A DNA stretch of 64,000 bases from Streptomyces fumigatiscleroticus (GCF_014647975.1 NZ_BMQF01000002.1:620001-684000); one strand, 5' to 3'; positions 51,478 to 61,196 are shown, counted from the first letter of the stretch. Numbers and translations are program-made. Notes: generated by a model not told the origin, from the sequence alone.

Positions 51478-53295
51478 CTAGCGGCCTCCCATGTGACTCA
51501 GCAGCGCCTCGATGTCGCTCGGCGCAAGGCCGGCGGCGACCGACGGTTCCTCCTCAAGGTCGGCGAGCTGCTGCACAGTGGGATCGTCCAGGATGCGCCC
51601 CATAAACTCCAGCTTCTGTTCCAGACGCACAGCTACCACCTCGTCGATGGTGTTCCGCGCCGCCAGGACCGTCACCCGGGTCTCCGTGTCGGGGGCGAGC
51701 CCGAGACGGTGGATCCGGTCCAGGCTCTGCAGGAACCGGCCCGCCATGAAGTCACGATCCACGTAGATGGCGTCGTGGCAGATGTGATGCAGGCTGATCC
51801 CCTCCCCCAGAGTGGCCGGGTTCGAGATGAGCACCATGCACCCCGGGTCCTCCCGGAACCTGCGAAGCTGTTCTTCCCGGTCAGGGGTACCGCCGTAGAC
51901 GACAGCCGGGCTGTACTTCTCCAGCATGCGCTCCAGCGTGGTCAGGCTCCTGACGAACGTCGTCCAGACCAGCGTCTTACGTCCCTGGGCCGCGTTCTCG
52001 GCGATGATCGCCACGGCTTCCTTGTACTTGGGTGAAAGCTCGTAATCAGGGAGGTTCTGCATAAGCGAGTACAGCGAACTTCCCTCGGGGATGTCCATCG
52101 GAGGAAGCTGGTAGGCGAGCGGTTCATACCGGCTGCCCCCCTCCAGAAGCAGGGCCGGGCTCGTGGCGGCCATGAGAAGCCGGAGAGCCGTTTTTCCGAG
52201 GGAGCTCAGGTCTTCGCGCGCGGTTCCGCTGCTCTCGCTGCCCACAAGAGCGGCGTAAATTCTGTCGTGAAGCGGCGGCATGTCCACGAAGCGCATTCCC
52301 AGCTGCACGGGAGGCAGACCGAGTTCCTGCTTCGTAGTGCGGGTGAACAGCGGCCGGAGGACGGAGCTGGCGTGCGCGAGATCCCCGCCGGCCACGGCCT
52401 GGACCACCGTGCGCTGGCCATGCCCCGGCCAGACGAAGCCCAGGAGATTTTCCAGGTCCTTGGAACCGTTCGGGGCAGGCGTACCAGTCAGGATCAGCCG
52501 GCGCGCGGCCAGCGGGCCCAGTGCCATGCAGGCCGCCCCGTACGTGCCTCGTGCCCCCAGCTTCATCCGGTGCGCCTCATCCAAGATAATCATGGAAGAG
52601 CCCGCCTTCAGCCAGCCGGCCAGCATGGACAGCGACCGGTCGAGACGCTCGTAATTCACCACGAGCACCTCGGCCCACTGATCCATCGACCCGTCCAGGA
52701 CGTTGATTCGCAGCGGATGGACGAGGCACTCGGCGGTCTCGTAACGCCATGACTCGTATGCGGACTTAGGACACACGACCAACAGTCGGCTCACCCGGCC
52801 GGCCGCCTTCTGCGCCGCGTACACAGCTAGCGCGACCCGGGTCTTGCCAGCACCAGGCACGCTGAAGTTAGCGCCGTGCTGCAGCGACAAGAGTTTCGCG
52901 ATATCCCGGCGCTGGAACTCACTGAGCTCGCCCTTCCAGCTCTCGCCGAGGAGCGCGGGTACGTCATCGGGCGTGACCTCGCGGCCGGCTTCCCGTCCCG
53001 CGAGCCGCTCCTGCACGGTGTGGGCGTCCTGGATCACCCCGGACACCAGATCCCGCAGATCGTCCGCCCACTCCACTCCGGAAGGGTCGGACCACGAGCC
53101 GAGCAGCCCGAGATCCGCGAGCAGCTCGTCTAGGGAGACGGACGCGCTCAGCGGGCCGAGCTGGCCGCCGGTACGGAACCGAGCGGCCAGCTGCACCAGC
53201 TCCTGCTGGAACGATTCCGTGGTCCGCAGGACGACACGGGTCCGAGTCTCATCGAACCCAAGGCGCAGCGACTTTTCGCTGATGGCACTGGTCAC
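51478..53295 (-). CDS. SNF2-family DEAD/DEAH ATPase
   Basis: The product is 605 aa from GTG 53295, overlapping the upstream stop as GTGA. Motifs: Walker A FSVPGAGKTRVAL, Walker B IILDEAHRMK, motif III LTGTPAPNG, lobe 2 NPATLGEGISLHHI, and motif VI QSLDRIHRLGL. SNF2 ATPases translocate on duplex DNA. About 160 residues precede the motor and are unique. In the island it probably loads or drives the nuclease with the ParB-like and HNH-like partners. Confidence 0.9.
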   Translation of the reverse strand: MTSAISEKSLRLGFDETRTRVVLRTTESFQQELVQLAARFRTGGQLGPLSASVSLDELLADLGLLGSWSDPSGVEWADDLRDLVSGVIQDAHTVQERLAGREAGREVTPDDVPALLGESWKGELSEFQRRDIAKLLSLQHGANFSVPGAGKTRVALAVYAAQKAAGRVSRLLVVCPKSAYESWRYETAECLVHPLRINVLDGSMDQWAEVLVVNYERLDRSLSMLAGWLKAGSSMIILDEAHRMKLGARGTYGAACMALGPLAARRLILTGTPAPNGSKDLENLLGFVWPGHGQRTVVQAVAGGDLAHASSVLRPLFTRTTKQELGLPPVQLGMRFVDMPPLHDRIYAALVGSESSGTAREDLSSLGKTALRLLMAATSPALLLEGGSRYEPLAYQLPPMDIPEGSSLYSLMQNLPDYELSPKYKEAVAIIAENAAQGRKTLVWTTFVRSLTTLERMLEKYSPAVVYGGTPDREEQLRRFREDPGCMVLISNPATLGEGISLHHICHDAIYVDRDFMAGRFLQSLDRIHRLGLAPDTETRVTVLAARNTIDEVVAVRLEQKLEFMGRILDDPTVQQLADLEEEPSVAAGLAPSDIEALLSHMGGR

Positions 53296-54713
53296 CGGGA
53301 ACCCTCCACCGAGACCGCCTCCAGCAGCCAGGCCACACCGTCTCCGGGCTGCGGCAGCCCACGGCCGGCCTGCTGCGCGAGCTTCAGCAGGCTGCCCCGC
53401 AGCTTAACCACCGCTTCGTCGAACGCCTCCTCGTCCAAACTGCGGGAACCACGGGCCTGCACCAGGTCACTCACGCACTGGTCGATGCTCGCGCACGCCT
53501 CGGCCAGCCGGGCCGGGGCAAGCTGTTTGCGCTTCCGCAGCCTGGCGTTGCGGCCCGCCGCTTCAATCACCTCGTCGAACGCCTCCTTCGCATGTTCCCA
53601 AACGTCGCGCGCGGCGGCCTTCCCTTCGTCGCCAAGCGTCGGCGTCTCACTCCTCACGACGGCGGCGGCCCGAAGGATTTCGTCATTCATCGCACGGGCC
53701 TCAGCGACGGCAGAGGAGGCCGCAGGGACCTCCAGACCGAGGCCGGGGATGGACACCGACTGCGGCTGGGCAGCACTGGCACCCCCCATGGGCAGCTGCT
53801 GCTCAAGCCCATCCTTCAAGAACTGCTCATCGATGTGACGGATGTCCGTCTTAGAGAAGTTCAGCAGGATCGCGGCCAGGCGCAGCTCCTTCAGGACTTC
53901 AGCCTGGTCACGGTCGACCGTCTCCAGCTTCACGTACAGCCGATGAAGTTCCTTCAGCCGTTCCTGAGCGCCTTCCCAGTCCACCAGGCGCAGCCCGTTG
54001 CCGCCGCCGGTGCGGCTGCGCTCGTTCAGCTCACGGATCGTGCTCAGGATCCACCGCTCCTGATGGTACGTACGAACCTGAATCCGGAACTCCTTGGCAA
54101 TTTGTTCCGGCGTACGGCCCAGCGCCGCCTGCTCCTCCATGGCGATGAGGCGGTTGATGTAGGAGTAGTCCCGCCGATGGTCTTTTCGCAGCTGCAGGGA
54201 CAGCTCCACGGCGTTGATATCGGCCCAGGTGAACGACGCCGGCAGCACGCCGACCCTCATCGACTGCGCACCGAGTTCGCGCAGCGCGGCGGCCCGGGTG
54301 TTGCCGTTGACCAGCACCCCGTGCCGAGTCACCAGCCCGGGATCGTTCTGCCCGAACTGGTCGAGGCTGTCCTTCAGGGTGTCGAACTCCTTGTCCCGCA
54401 GACTCGGGTTCGTCGGGGACGCCTTCAGCAGGAACTGCAGGTAGTCCTGGCTCTCGGCGCTCCACGGGTCCTTCTCCAGCGCCGACTCCCGATCGGGGTC
54501 ATGGCTGCGCTGAGCACGGATCCGGTGGGTGCTGGGGTTATACAGGAGGCTGCTGAGCGGCAGGTCAATCACTTCGACGTGGGCCTGCTGCCCGTTCCAG
54601 TCGACCGTCACGGTCTCCCGGGTGCCGCCGGCCGCCTTGACCTCCTCGACCTTCTTGCTGATCAGCTCACTGAACTCGGCCGCCCGAGGCGGGGCCGGAA
54701 GCTCGCGCATCAT
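53292..54713 (-). CDS. ParB-like nuclease/CTPase-fold protein
   Basis: The product is 473 aa. The N-terminal half has a ParB-type domain: VIDLPLSSLLYNPSTHRI, then LVNGNTRAAALRELG in place of the usual GERR-type box. A helix-turn-helix-like stretch follows (RTPEQIAKEFRIQVRTYHQ). The C-terminal half is helical with likely coiled coils. Partition function is unlikely, since no ParA is nearby. In this context it may recognise DNA or cut it. It is coupled to the SNF2 gene and 17 bp after the HNH-like gene. Confidence 0.78.
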   Translation of the reverse strand: MMRELPAPPRAAEFSELISKKVEEVKAAGGTRETVTVDWNGQQAHVEVIDLPLSSLLYNPSTHRIRAQRSHDPDRESALEKDPWSAESQDYLQFLLKASPTNPSLRDKEFDTLKDSLDQFGQNDPGLVTRHGVLVNGNTRAAALRELGAQSMRVGVLPASFTWADINAVELSLQLRKDHRRDYSYINRLIAMEEQAALGRTPEQIAKEFRIQVRTYHQERWILSTIRELNERSRTGGGNGLRLVDWEGAQERLKELHRLYVKLETVDRDQAEVLKELRLAAILLNFSKTDIRHIDEQFLKDGLEQQLPMGGASAAQPQSVSIPGLGLEVPAASSAVAEARAMNDEILRAAAVVRSETPTLGDEGKAAARDVWEHAKEAFDEVIEAAGRNARLRKRKQLAPARLAEACASIDQCVSDLVQARGSRSLDEEAFDEAVVKLRGSLLKLAQQAGRGLPQPGDGVAWLLEAVSVEGSR

Positions 54714-54730
54714 CGTTGTTTCGTCCTGTC

Positions 54731-55435
54731 TCAGTCGTCCGTACCGTCAAGAGCGTCGGCCACAGCCTTACGGGATTCCTCCGGCAGGGTCCGGTACATC
54801 CCCCACAGCACCTCCAGCGAGCTGTACGTGCGCTGGTCAGCCTTCACCCAGCCGCTCAGCACGCTTCGCTCAAGGGGTGCCAGCGAATCGATCCGGGAGA
54901 GCACCTCCCGCAGGTCCACGGACCGGTCCACGCTGCCCCGGCCGCACCGCTTGCACTCGGTGACCAGCTGATGCGTGATGCTGCCGTCAGGCAGCGTCAC
55001 CTGCCGCCGCGCGATGTTGAGCGCCGACTGCTCGACGCCATCCTCGTAGGTCTCACCATTCGCAATCCCACACGTGCGGCACAGGTAGCCGTCAGCCTGG
55101 AGCACTCTCGCCCGCTGGGCGTTAGTGATGCTGGCCTTATGGTTGGGCCCCTTCGCCTGGCCAGGGACCCATACATCCTTGCCGCGCGTTACGAATCGCC
55201 GCTCCTGCTGCAAGAGCGTCGGGTCCTCGCGGCTAGTCGCGATCTCCCAGCCGTGGTCGCGGAGATCGCGCATGCGCCGGTCGATCTGCGCGATGTCCGG
55301 GAAGGCCTCACGCAGCCTGGCCACCGTAAAGATCTTGCCTTCTCCAACCTCCTGGATCAGCCACAGCGCCGCACGCGCCATACTGCCCAGCTTGTGGTCC
55401 CCCACCTCGGTCTCACGCCAAGACGGCAACGTCAT
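54731..55435 (-). CDS. HNH-like (treble-clef) zinc protein of the island
   Basis: The product is 234 aa from ATG 55435. A winged-helix-like N-terminus (WLIQEVGEGKIFTVARLREAF; DRRMRDLRDHGW) precedes a zinc module with two CxxC knuckles (LCRTCG and ECKRCG) about 45 residues apart, as in HNH nucleases. The DHxxP-type His-Asn-His signature is not obvious, so it may be inactive or a divergent nuclease. It is the first gene of the minus operon. Confidence 0.65.
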   Translation of the reverse strand: MTLPSWRETEVGDHKLGSMARAALWLIQEVGEGKIFTVARLREAFPDIAQIDRRMRDLRDHGWEIATSREDPTLLQQERRFVTRGKDVWVPGQAKGPNHKASITNAQRARVLQADGYLCRTCGIANGETYEDGVEQSALNIARRQVTLPDGSITHQLVTECKRCGRGSVDRSVDLREVLSRIDSLAPLERSVLSGWVKADQRTYSSLEVLWGMYRTLPEESRKAVADALDGTDD

Positions 55436-55743
55436 GATGAGTTCCCTCCCATAGCGAAGGCGCGTTATTCAGCGATCTGCTACACATCGCACGAAATGAC
55501 CTGGATGCATCATGCGTGGATGTGCAACTCGCGCCGCCCCCCGCACCGCTAGCGACTGACACCTAAAGAGTGGCACAACGAAACAGCAATGAGCCCACTT
55601 GGCTTAACTTGCGCACCAAGTAGCAAGAGATAGAGCAGGAACTGTCAGGCAGCAGCTCGCTGCCCTCCGGCACAATGAGGCGCGACGCCACCAACTCGGG
55701 GCGGTCGTAACCGGTTTGGGCCTGAACGCGGAGGTATGCAGCC
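55436..55743. other. 308-bp spacer at the right edge of the island
   Basis: This is a non-coding, AT-richer stretch between divergent genes. It holds the promoter of the minus operon and of the XRE-like gene. An inverted repeat ACTTGG (55597-55602) and CCAAGT (55616-55621) is a possible operator. No direct repeat matching the left edge (44540-44743) was found by eye. Confidence 0.5.
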
Positions 55744-56733
55744 ATGGTCGCGCGCAGCGGTAATCGCCCCCCGTTTACATGGACAAAGAAGGACTTTCCC
55801 GACAATGTGCTGCCGGACAAACGGCGGCTGGCTGGCGCGCTGCAAGAGATATGCCGCCACCTCGTCATCAAGTCCGCGGACGGGACAGTGCTGACCCACC
55901 CGACGCAAGCCCAGGCGGCCTCCCACCTGAACATCAGTGAGACCTCGCTGTCCCGGTACCTGAAGGGTCAGTACGTCCCGGCCGCTCAGGTAACCGCCTC
56001 CATCTTCGACAGAGCCTGCGGGGACGCCGGAGGCGGGCAAAACCTCAGCATTACCAGAAAAGAGCTGCTGGAACTGCGCATGAGAGCCGCCGAGGAACGA
56101 TGCGGCAACTGCTCACTGCACAGAGAGGCAGCCCGTGCCGCCGAACAGAAGCTCCAGGCCGTGCAGGACGCCCAGGAGGAGTTCCAGCGTATGGCGGAAG
56201 CAACGGCCGGAGAACTTCGTGAACTCCGGCGGCAGGCCATCGCACTGGAGGAGCGGCAGGCCACCGCACTAAAGGAGGAGACAGGGGCGCAGCAGGCGAG
56301 GACCGTGCAGCCGGAGGCCGGCCCGCAGAAGGTCCGGGAGGCGGCACGGGTCGCAACTCTGTTGCCGGTCCCCCGCCGACAGGGGGACCGGCAACAGAGC
56401 GAAAACGAAACAGCAGCCGCCCAGGCTGCCGCCAGCCGCGCTGAGGTTCTGCTCCGCGGCGGCCGGCCGGACAGCATGCTTGCGCTTCTGCGGCACACGG
56501 CGGAGGCGTATGCCCCCGTGGAAGTGGCGCTGCTGGTAACGCTGTTGCGGATGCATGGACAGCATGAGCTGGCCGACAACCTGGTGCATATCTACGGGCG
56601 CGACCGGAGCGACCAGGATGCAGTTCGTGCAGCGCTAGTGCTGCACGAGCAAGAGGCCGTCGCGGACGCCGAGGCACTTTTGCGCGCGGCTGCCGCCCAT
56701 CCGGGGACGAGGTCCCCTCAGGCGAGACAGTAA
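55744..56733 (+). CDS. XRE-like DNA-binding protein with coiled coil
   Basis: The product is 329 aa from ATG 55744, with CGGAGG upstream. The N-terminal helix-turn-helix (TQAQAASHLNISETSLSRYL, about 53-72) is followed by LKGQYVPAA. Next come a CxxC-His patch (RCGNCSLH), a charged coiled coil (about 125-190), and a helical C-terminal domain with leucine-rich repeats (ALLRHTAEAYAPVEVALLVTL in pieces). This type is common in Streptomyces accessory regions. It may control the adjacent island, which is divergent from it. Confidence 0.78.
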   Translation: MVARSGNRPPFTWTKKDFPDNVLPDKRRLAGALQEICRHLVIKSADGTVLTHPTQAQAASHLNISETSLSRYLKGQYVPAAQVTASIFDRACGDAGGGQNLSITRKELLELRMRAAEERCGNCSLHREAARAAEQKLQAVQDAQEEFQRMAEATAGELRELRRQAIALEERQATALKEETGAQQARTVQPEAGPQKVREAARVATLLPVPRRQGDRQQSENETAAAQAAASRAEVLLRGGRPDSMLALLRHTAEAYAPVEVALLVTLLRMHGQHELADNLVHIYGRDRSDQDAVRAALVLHEQEAVADAEALLRAAAAHPGTRSPQARQ

Positions 56734-56924
56734 CTCCGGCCGGACTTTCCCGGTACAGCACTGCGGCGGGGCCACAGGCGGACCTACGGGTAGGCATGGC
56801 ATGGTCGGCAGGCGAGAACGTGGCGCCTCAGTCATACCTGCTGGCCGTCGCGGGAGCGCGGTGGGCCGTGACGGGCGAGGTGGTACCGGACCGAACTCAT
56901 TGAAGACGCGAGCACGCAGAACAC

Positions 56925-57560
56925 TCAGACAGCGACGTCCGAGACGGATTCGTAGTGCATCTGGGCTCGGTCCAGGAGGTCGTCCGGATCGTGACCGCGG
57001 GCAGCGGTCCAGTGGAGCAGGTCTGCGATCAGCTCGACCGCCGACTCCGCGAGACCCGCTTCTCGCCTCCTTCCCTGGAGAGCGACCCCACCGCTGGTGC
57101 CCTGGTAGTTCTCGAGTGCTTCGGCAGCTCGCTCAATGCGCCGGCAGCCAGCTCCCTTGCGGGCCGGAATCTCGCACCAGACCGCCTTCCCCGTCGCGGT
57201 CAGCACCGCGCCCCAATCCGTTGCCAACGACGCCAATAGGTGCAGGCCGCGGCCGCACACTTCGTCGCAGTCAGCCGTCCTGAGTGACGGCACGGCCTGG
57301 CTCTTGTCGTGGACTTCGAGACGCAGCCGCTCCCCCCTCCACTCAAGGACCAAGGTTGCTGAGGCACCTTCGCCGACATGCTTGACGACGTTGGTCGCCA
57401 GTTCTGTGACGAGCAGCTCTGCCTCGTCGACCGCGACGGGCATGCCCCACTGGCTGAGCTGCTTGGCGGTGACTCTTCGGAGGATGCGCACTTCTGCCGG
57501 CTCCGCCTCGAAAGGCAGCACGCAGCGGAGTCGGGGCTCGGTGATTTCGTAACCAGGCAT
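56925..57560 (-). CDS. RsbW-like ATP-binding (HATPase_c_2) protein
   Basis: The product is 211 aa from ATG 57560, with GAGGGGAG upstream. The anti-sigma-type GHKL kinase domain occupies residues about 20-135: VTELATNVVKHV (Asn), VHDKSQAVP and GRGLHLL. An extra C-terminal helical part of about 75 residues is unusual. These proteins are abundant beside XRE(DUF5753)-DUF397 genes in Streptomyces, and the next genes are such a pair. Its target is probably an anti-sigma or regulatory partner, unknown. Confidence 0.85.
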   Translation of the reverse strand: MPGYEITEPRLRCVLPFEAEPAEVRILRRVTAKQLSQWGMPVAVDEAELLVTELATNVVKHVGEGASATLVLEWRGERLRLEVHDKSQAVPSLRTADCDEVCGRGLHLLASLATDWGAVLTATGKAVWCEIPARKGAGCRRIERAAEALENYQGTSGGVALQGRRREAGLAESAVELIADLLHWTAARGHDPDDLLDRAQMHYESVSDVAV

Positions 57561-57776
57561 GGCTACTCCCCTCTGCCGGCCACGCACATGCCTGCGCCAG
57601 CCGTGTCCGTACGACCGCACTGCGTAGCGACTTTGGGCGAGCATGGCACAGAGAAGTCTCGCTATGTAACTTCTCACGGATATCCATCGAGTGAATCCGC
57701 TGGTACCTCAACTTCTCGGCCGCCTAGCCTGCTTGAGGCGTCCGGGCGAGTGCCCGGCGCGCGCGTGAGGAGTCAC

Positions 57777-58622
57777 ATGTCCGTACGGACCACCACACGA
57801 CGTCGTCAGCTAGGCGCGATGATGCGCAAGCTGCGGGCGCGCAAAGGGTTGACTCTGGAAGAGGCCGGTCGGCTCGTCGGAGTCTCGAAGGCGACGGTGA
57901 GCCGGTACGAGACGCAGGCCGGCCCGGTCAAATGGCTCGTGATCGACGCGCTCTGCCGCGAGTACGGGGCGACCGAGGCTGAGCGGGAGGCCATTGTCGG
58001 CCTGGCCAAGAACGCCAAGCAGCAGGGTTGGTGGAGTCCCTTCGCTGACTCCATCTCGGAGAGCCTGAACATGCTGCTCACCCTGGAGGACGAGGCCGTA
58101 CGCGAGGACCACTTCTGTTGCGTCTATGTTCCCGGGCTTCTCCAGACCCGTAGGTACATCGCCGCTCTTCAACAGGCCAACGAGGTGCGCTTGGAGCCAG
58201 CCAGGATTGAACGGCTCGTGGACATCCGCATGAAGCGGCAGGAGATCCTCGAACGTCCGAAGCCCCCTCATCTGTGGGCGATCCTCGACGAGTCAGTGAT
58301 CCACAGGGTCGTCGGCTCTCCCGAGATCATGAAGGAGCAGCTCGGCCGGTTGCTCGAAGCCAACGAATCACCTCACATCACGCTCCAGGTGCTTCCGTTC
58401 TCCAAGGGCGCTCACTCTGCCGCCCTCGGCAGCTTCGTGATTCTCGGTGGCAGCGAGCCCGCTCTCGACGTGGTGTACGTGGACTTTCACGCTGGGTCGC
58501 TGTTCCTGGAGAAGGACGAAGAACTGGACCGATACCGACTTGCGTTCGAGTACCTCCGCGCACAAGCGTTGGACATGGAGGCTTCCTCCTCCATGATCCA
58601 TCGAGTCCGCAAGGAGCTGTGA
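57777..58622 (+). CDS. XRE-family regulator with DUF5753 domain
   Basis: The product is 281 aa from ATG 57777, with GAGGAG upstream. An N-terminal helix-turn-helix (LTLEEAGRLVGVSKATVSRYE) is followed by the DUF5753 domain (YVPGLLQTRRYIAAL, VLPFSKGAHSA, VVYVDFHAGSLFLE). The domain is typical of Streptomyces regulators coupled to DUF397 proteins, as here with no gap. A close paralogue is truncated at 62606-62896. Confidence 0.92.
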   Translation: MSVRTTTRRRQLGAMMRKLRARKGLTLEEAGRLVGVSKATVSRYETQAGPVKWLVIDALCREYGATEAEREAIVGLAKNAKQQGWWSPFADSISESLNMLLTLEDEAVREDHFCCVYVPGLLQTRRYIAALQQANEVRLEPARIERLVDIRMKRQEILERPKPPHLWAILDESVIHRVVGSPEIMKEQLGRLLEANESPHITLQVLPFSKGAHSAALGSFVILGGSEPALDVVYVDFHAGSLFLEKDEELDRYRLAFEYLRAQALDMEASSSMIHRVRKEL

Positions 58623-58823
58623 ATGCCCCTCGTCCCGCAGCCTGCTTCCGACCACGCGTGGTTCAAGTCGTCGTACAGCGGCGGCAACGAGACTGAGTGC
58701 GTGGAGGCTGCCTTCGTCGCGTCCGGAGTGCTCATACGGGACTCCAAGCAGCCGACGGGGCCTCGACTGCCAGTGTCAGCTGAAGCCTGGTGCCGGTTCC
58801 TGGCCGATGCCGTGCGGTGGTGA
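58623..58823 (+). CDS. DUF397 protein
   Basis: The product is 66 aa, starting right after the regulator's stop. The family signature is complete: WFKSSYSGGNETECVEAA, VLIRDSK and WCRFLADAV. DUF397 proteins are small antagonists or co-regulators of their XRE partner, as shown for BldB-like and similar pairs. The exact target is unknown. Confidence 0.93.
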   Translation: MPLVPQPASDHAWFKSSYSGGNETECVEAAFVASGVLIRDSKQPTGPRLPVSAEAWCRFLADAVRW

Positions 58824-58858
58824 GTCACTGTTGGCAATCAGGCCGTGCCCTGTAAGAG

Positions 58859-60616
58859 TTGGACGACGCTGGTGGGGAGCAAGCGGCGAACGGGGCGGCA
58901 GTGCAGACGTGGAGACAGGTGGCTCTTTCCCTGTGTGCCGTGGCGCTGGGCTTCGTCGCCCTCGCCTATCCGCGCACCCACGATGACGTCGTAGACGCGA
59001 CACAGTTCAGCATGGCCTTCTTCGCCACTCTTCTGACAGGCGAGGCGGTCATCTTCGCGCTGACGTTCTCGGCGGCCAGTTCCTGGCCGTCGTTACGGGC
59101 CATCGACAGCCACATCGCCTTCCGTGAATGGGTGCTGATCGGCTGGTTCGCCGCCCTGTTCACCGGCTGCGGGATCCTGGGCAACAGCTCCGTCAGCGCC
59201 ACCTACGGCGCGCTGCTCTTCATACTGGCCAACATCTTCGGGATCTTCTCCTTCGTACGGCTCTTCGGGCTGGCCAGCATCGGCGGCCGCAACCGGCTTC
59301 TGCGCCGTACTCTGGCCGACTCCCTGGCCCGTCGCGGCGCCGGCTCCGGTGCCGCCGCCACCGACCTGGAGAACGACCCCGTCGTCCACTCCTACCTCGG
59401 CACCCTCAATCAGGCGGTCACCAGCAACGACCCCACCGCGATCCGGCACCTCGTGAGCCAACTGGTGGAGGCTGAAGTGCCACCGGAGGCGACGCAGGAG
59501 ACCATCACCGTCCACCTCGACGTGCTGCACCGTCTCTCTCGCGCCACTCTGGTCAGCGGCACCGATCCGGTCCAGGTCATCGCCTGCGCTCACGCGCTGA
59601 TCGACTCGACGATCCGGCACTCCCGCCGCCTGCCCGACCCCGCACCGGCACTCGGTGCGCTCAGCCGCTATCTGGCGTGGCTCGCCAACACCGCGCTGCT
59701 GATGTCGGTACGCGGTGTGGGCTCGATTCGCGCTGCCCGTGAGCTGATCGGCCTGACCACGGACGCCCGGCTGAAGATCCTGCGCTGCGTCGACCCCGAT
59801 CCGAAGTCCGCTGTCGACCGGGACGAGCTGGGCACCATCCTCACCCACCCGCGGCAGGTGCTGTCGTGGACCGGCGACTTCACCGAGTTCCACGGAGCCC
59901 ACCAAGCAGGAGCCCTCTACGGGGTGTACGAGATCCTCACCGGTACCAAGTTCATGGGCAACTACTGGGACGGCGCTTCTATTCTGACCGCGCTGCGCCA
60001 GGCCCTGTATGGGCACGCTGACGCCGTAACCACCGCTGAAGCCGATGCCGCCCGTGCTGTCTTCGGGCCTGTGGGCGAGTTCGATCACTTCTGGGCCCTG
60101 CTCTCGGTGACCGCGATCGCGACTCTACGTGATGCCCGCGTGGTACACCCGCCGGAGCTGGTGCGCCCCGAGTTCACGCCCGACCAGCAGTTACTGGGTG
60201 CCTACCTGCGCACGTTCGCCACGCACCGCTACTTCGCCACCGCGGCCGAGGCCCGTGAGGCTCTTCTCAGCCTCGTCGGCCGTGCCGACCCGCCCGGCTC
60301 GGCCGCCGCGGAGATACGCCGTGCACGGCGCGGTCATGATTACCGAGTGCCCGCTCCGCTCATCGAGCCGCATCAGCGGCCGGCGGCGATGGTGCTCGCC
60401 ATCGCCTGCCGTCTCGCTCCGCTCGCCCCTGGCGACAGTGACGCCGAGCTGCGTCGCTTCCTCGCCACACTGCCGGTGCCCGGGCTTCGGGCCGCCGCCC
60501 GTCTCGCGGCTCGCGTCTTGCCGGGCGCTGCCGAGGAGACGGATTTCACCGAGGCCATCGTCGTCGGTCTGGGGGTTCTTCAGTTGGTCGGCGCTCACAC
60601 CCGGGAGGGGGCATGA
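58859..60616 (+). CDS. Four-TM membrane protein with large helical cytosolic domain
   Basis: The product is 585 aa from TTG 58859; GTG 58901, with a GGGG six bases upstream, is an alternative. Four membrane helices lie in the first 150 residues (LSLCAVALGFVALAY, FFATLLTGEAVIFAL, WFAALFTGCGILG, LLFILANIFGIFSF). A soluble all-helical region of about 430 residues follows, without a recognised domain. It overlaps the next gene as ATGA. The operon ends with a nucleoside deaminase. Such membrane-plus-enzyme pairings occur in defence loci, but there is no direct evidence here. Confidence 0.75.
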   Translation: MDDAGGEQAANGAAVQTWRQVALSLCAVALGFVALAYPRTHDDVVDATQFSMAFFATLLTGEAVIFALTFSAASSWPSLRAIDSHIAFREWVLIGWFAALFTGCGILGNSSVSATYGALLFILANIFGIFSFVRLFGLASIGGRNRLLRRTLADSLARRGAGSGAAATDLENDPVVHSYLGTLNQAVTSNDPTAIRHLVSQLVEAEVPPEATQETITVHLDVLHRLSRATLVSGTDPVQVIACAHALIDSTIRHSRRLPDPAPALGALSRYLAWLANTALLMSVRGVGSIRAARELIGLTTDARLKILRCVDPDPKSAVDRDELGTILTHPRQVLSWTGDFTEFHGAHQAGALYGVYEILTGTKFMGNYWDGASILTALRQALYGHADAVTTAEADAARAVFGPVGEFDHFWALLSVTAIATLRDARVVHPPELVRPEFTPDQQLLGAYLRTFATHRYFATAAEAREALLSLVGRADPPGSAAAEIRRARRGHDYRVPAPLIEPHQRPAAMVLAIACRLAPLAPGDSDAELRRFLATLPVPGLRAAARLAARVLPGAAEETDFTEAIVVGLGVLQLVGAHTREGA

Positions 60617-61158
60617 CTGAGCCCGGGATAGACACGTCCTTCTGGCGCGGACGCCTGGCGGACCTCGAGGCGGCGGACGTCACGGCCGCCGTTGTCGTGC
60701 AGTGCGCACTGACCTGGCTCCTGCCCCAGCTGACGGCCTTCCGCAACGAAGTCGACCAGGCCCTCATGACCGCCCAGCTGCGGCGCGGGGCCGACCTCAG
60801 CATCACCCGCATCGTCCTGCACAACCTCCCGCTCACGCCCAACACCGCCGCTCGGCCCGCCACGGTCGACCAAGCCTTCGAGGAATGGCACCATCGGCTG
60901 TCCGCGACCAACGTGCTGCTCTGCTCCGCTGCTTCAGCCGCGCCACGGATCCATCGCCTGATCCTGCTCAGGGACGAGGCCGCGCCTTCCATCCCGGATA
61001 TGGTCGAACTGCTGAGAAACGACGGCTGGACGGATCACCATCGGGCCAGGCGGGCACTCGGCGTCATCGACATTGCCGGCGCCACCACCCCCCTCACCGG
61101 CTACGACCTGGACTTGGACGGCCCGTTCGGCGACGCCGACCCGTCCATCTACATGTGA
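60613..61158 (+). CDS. Hypothetical protein (181 aa), middle gene of the deaminase operon
   Basis: ATG 60613 overlaps the upstream stop. The product is soluble and mainly helical, with a Trp-rich N-terminus (FWRGRLADLEAADVTAAVV) and an acidic C-terminus (YDLDLDGPFGDADP). No known domain is recognised. Coupling to the membrane protein suggests a complex. Confidence 0.7.
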   Translation: MTEPGIDTSFWRGRLADLEAADVTAAVVVQCALTWLLPQLTAFRNEVDQALMTAQLRRGADLSITRIVLHNLPLTPNTAARPATVDQAFEEWHHRLSATNVLLCSAASAAPRIHRLILLRDEAAPSIPDMVELLRNDGWTDHHRARRALGVIDIAGATTPLTGYDLDLDGPFGDADPSIYM

Positions 61159-61196
61159 GCGCCCGCGACCGGACCCATCGAGTACTTGGAGACAAG

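Noticed and set aside
44540..55743. Integration by attachment-site recombination (flanking direct repeats, integrase)
   Set aside because: No integrase gene and no matching direct repeats at the two edges were seen by eye. The island could have come in by homologous flanks.
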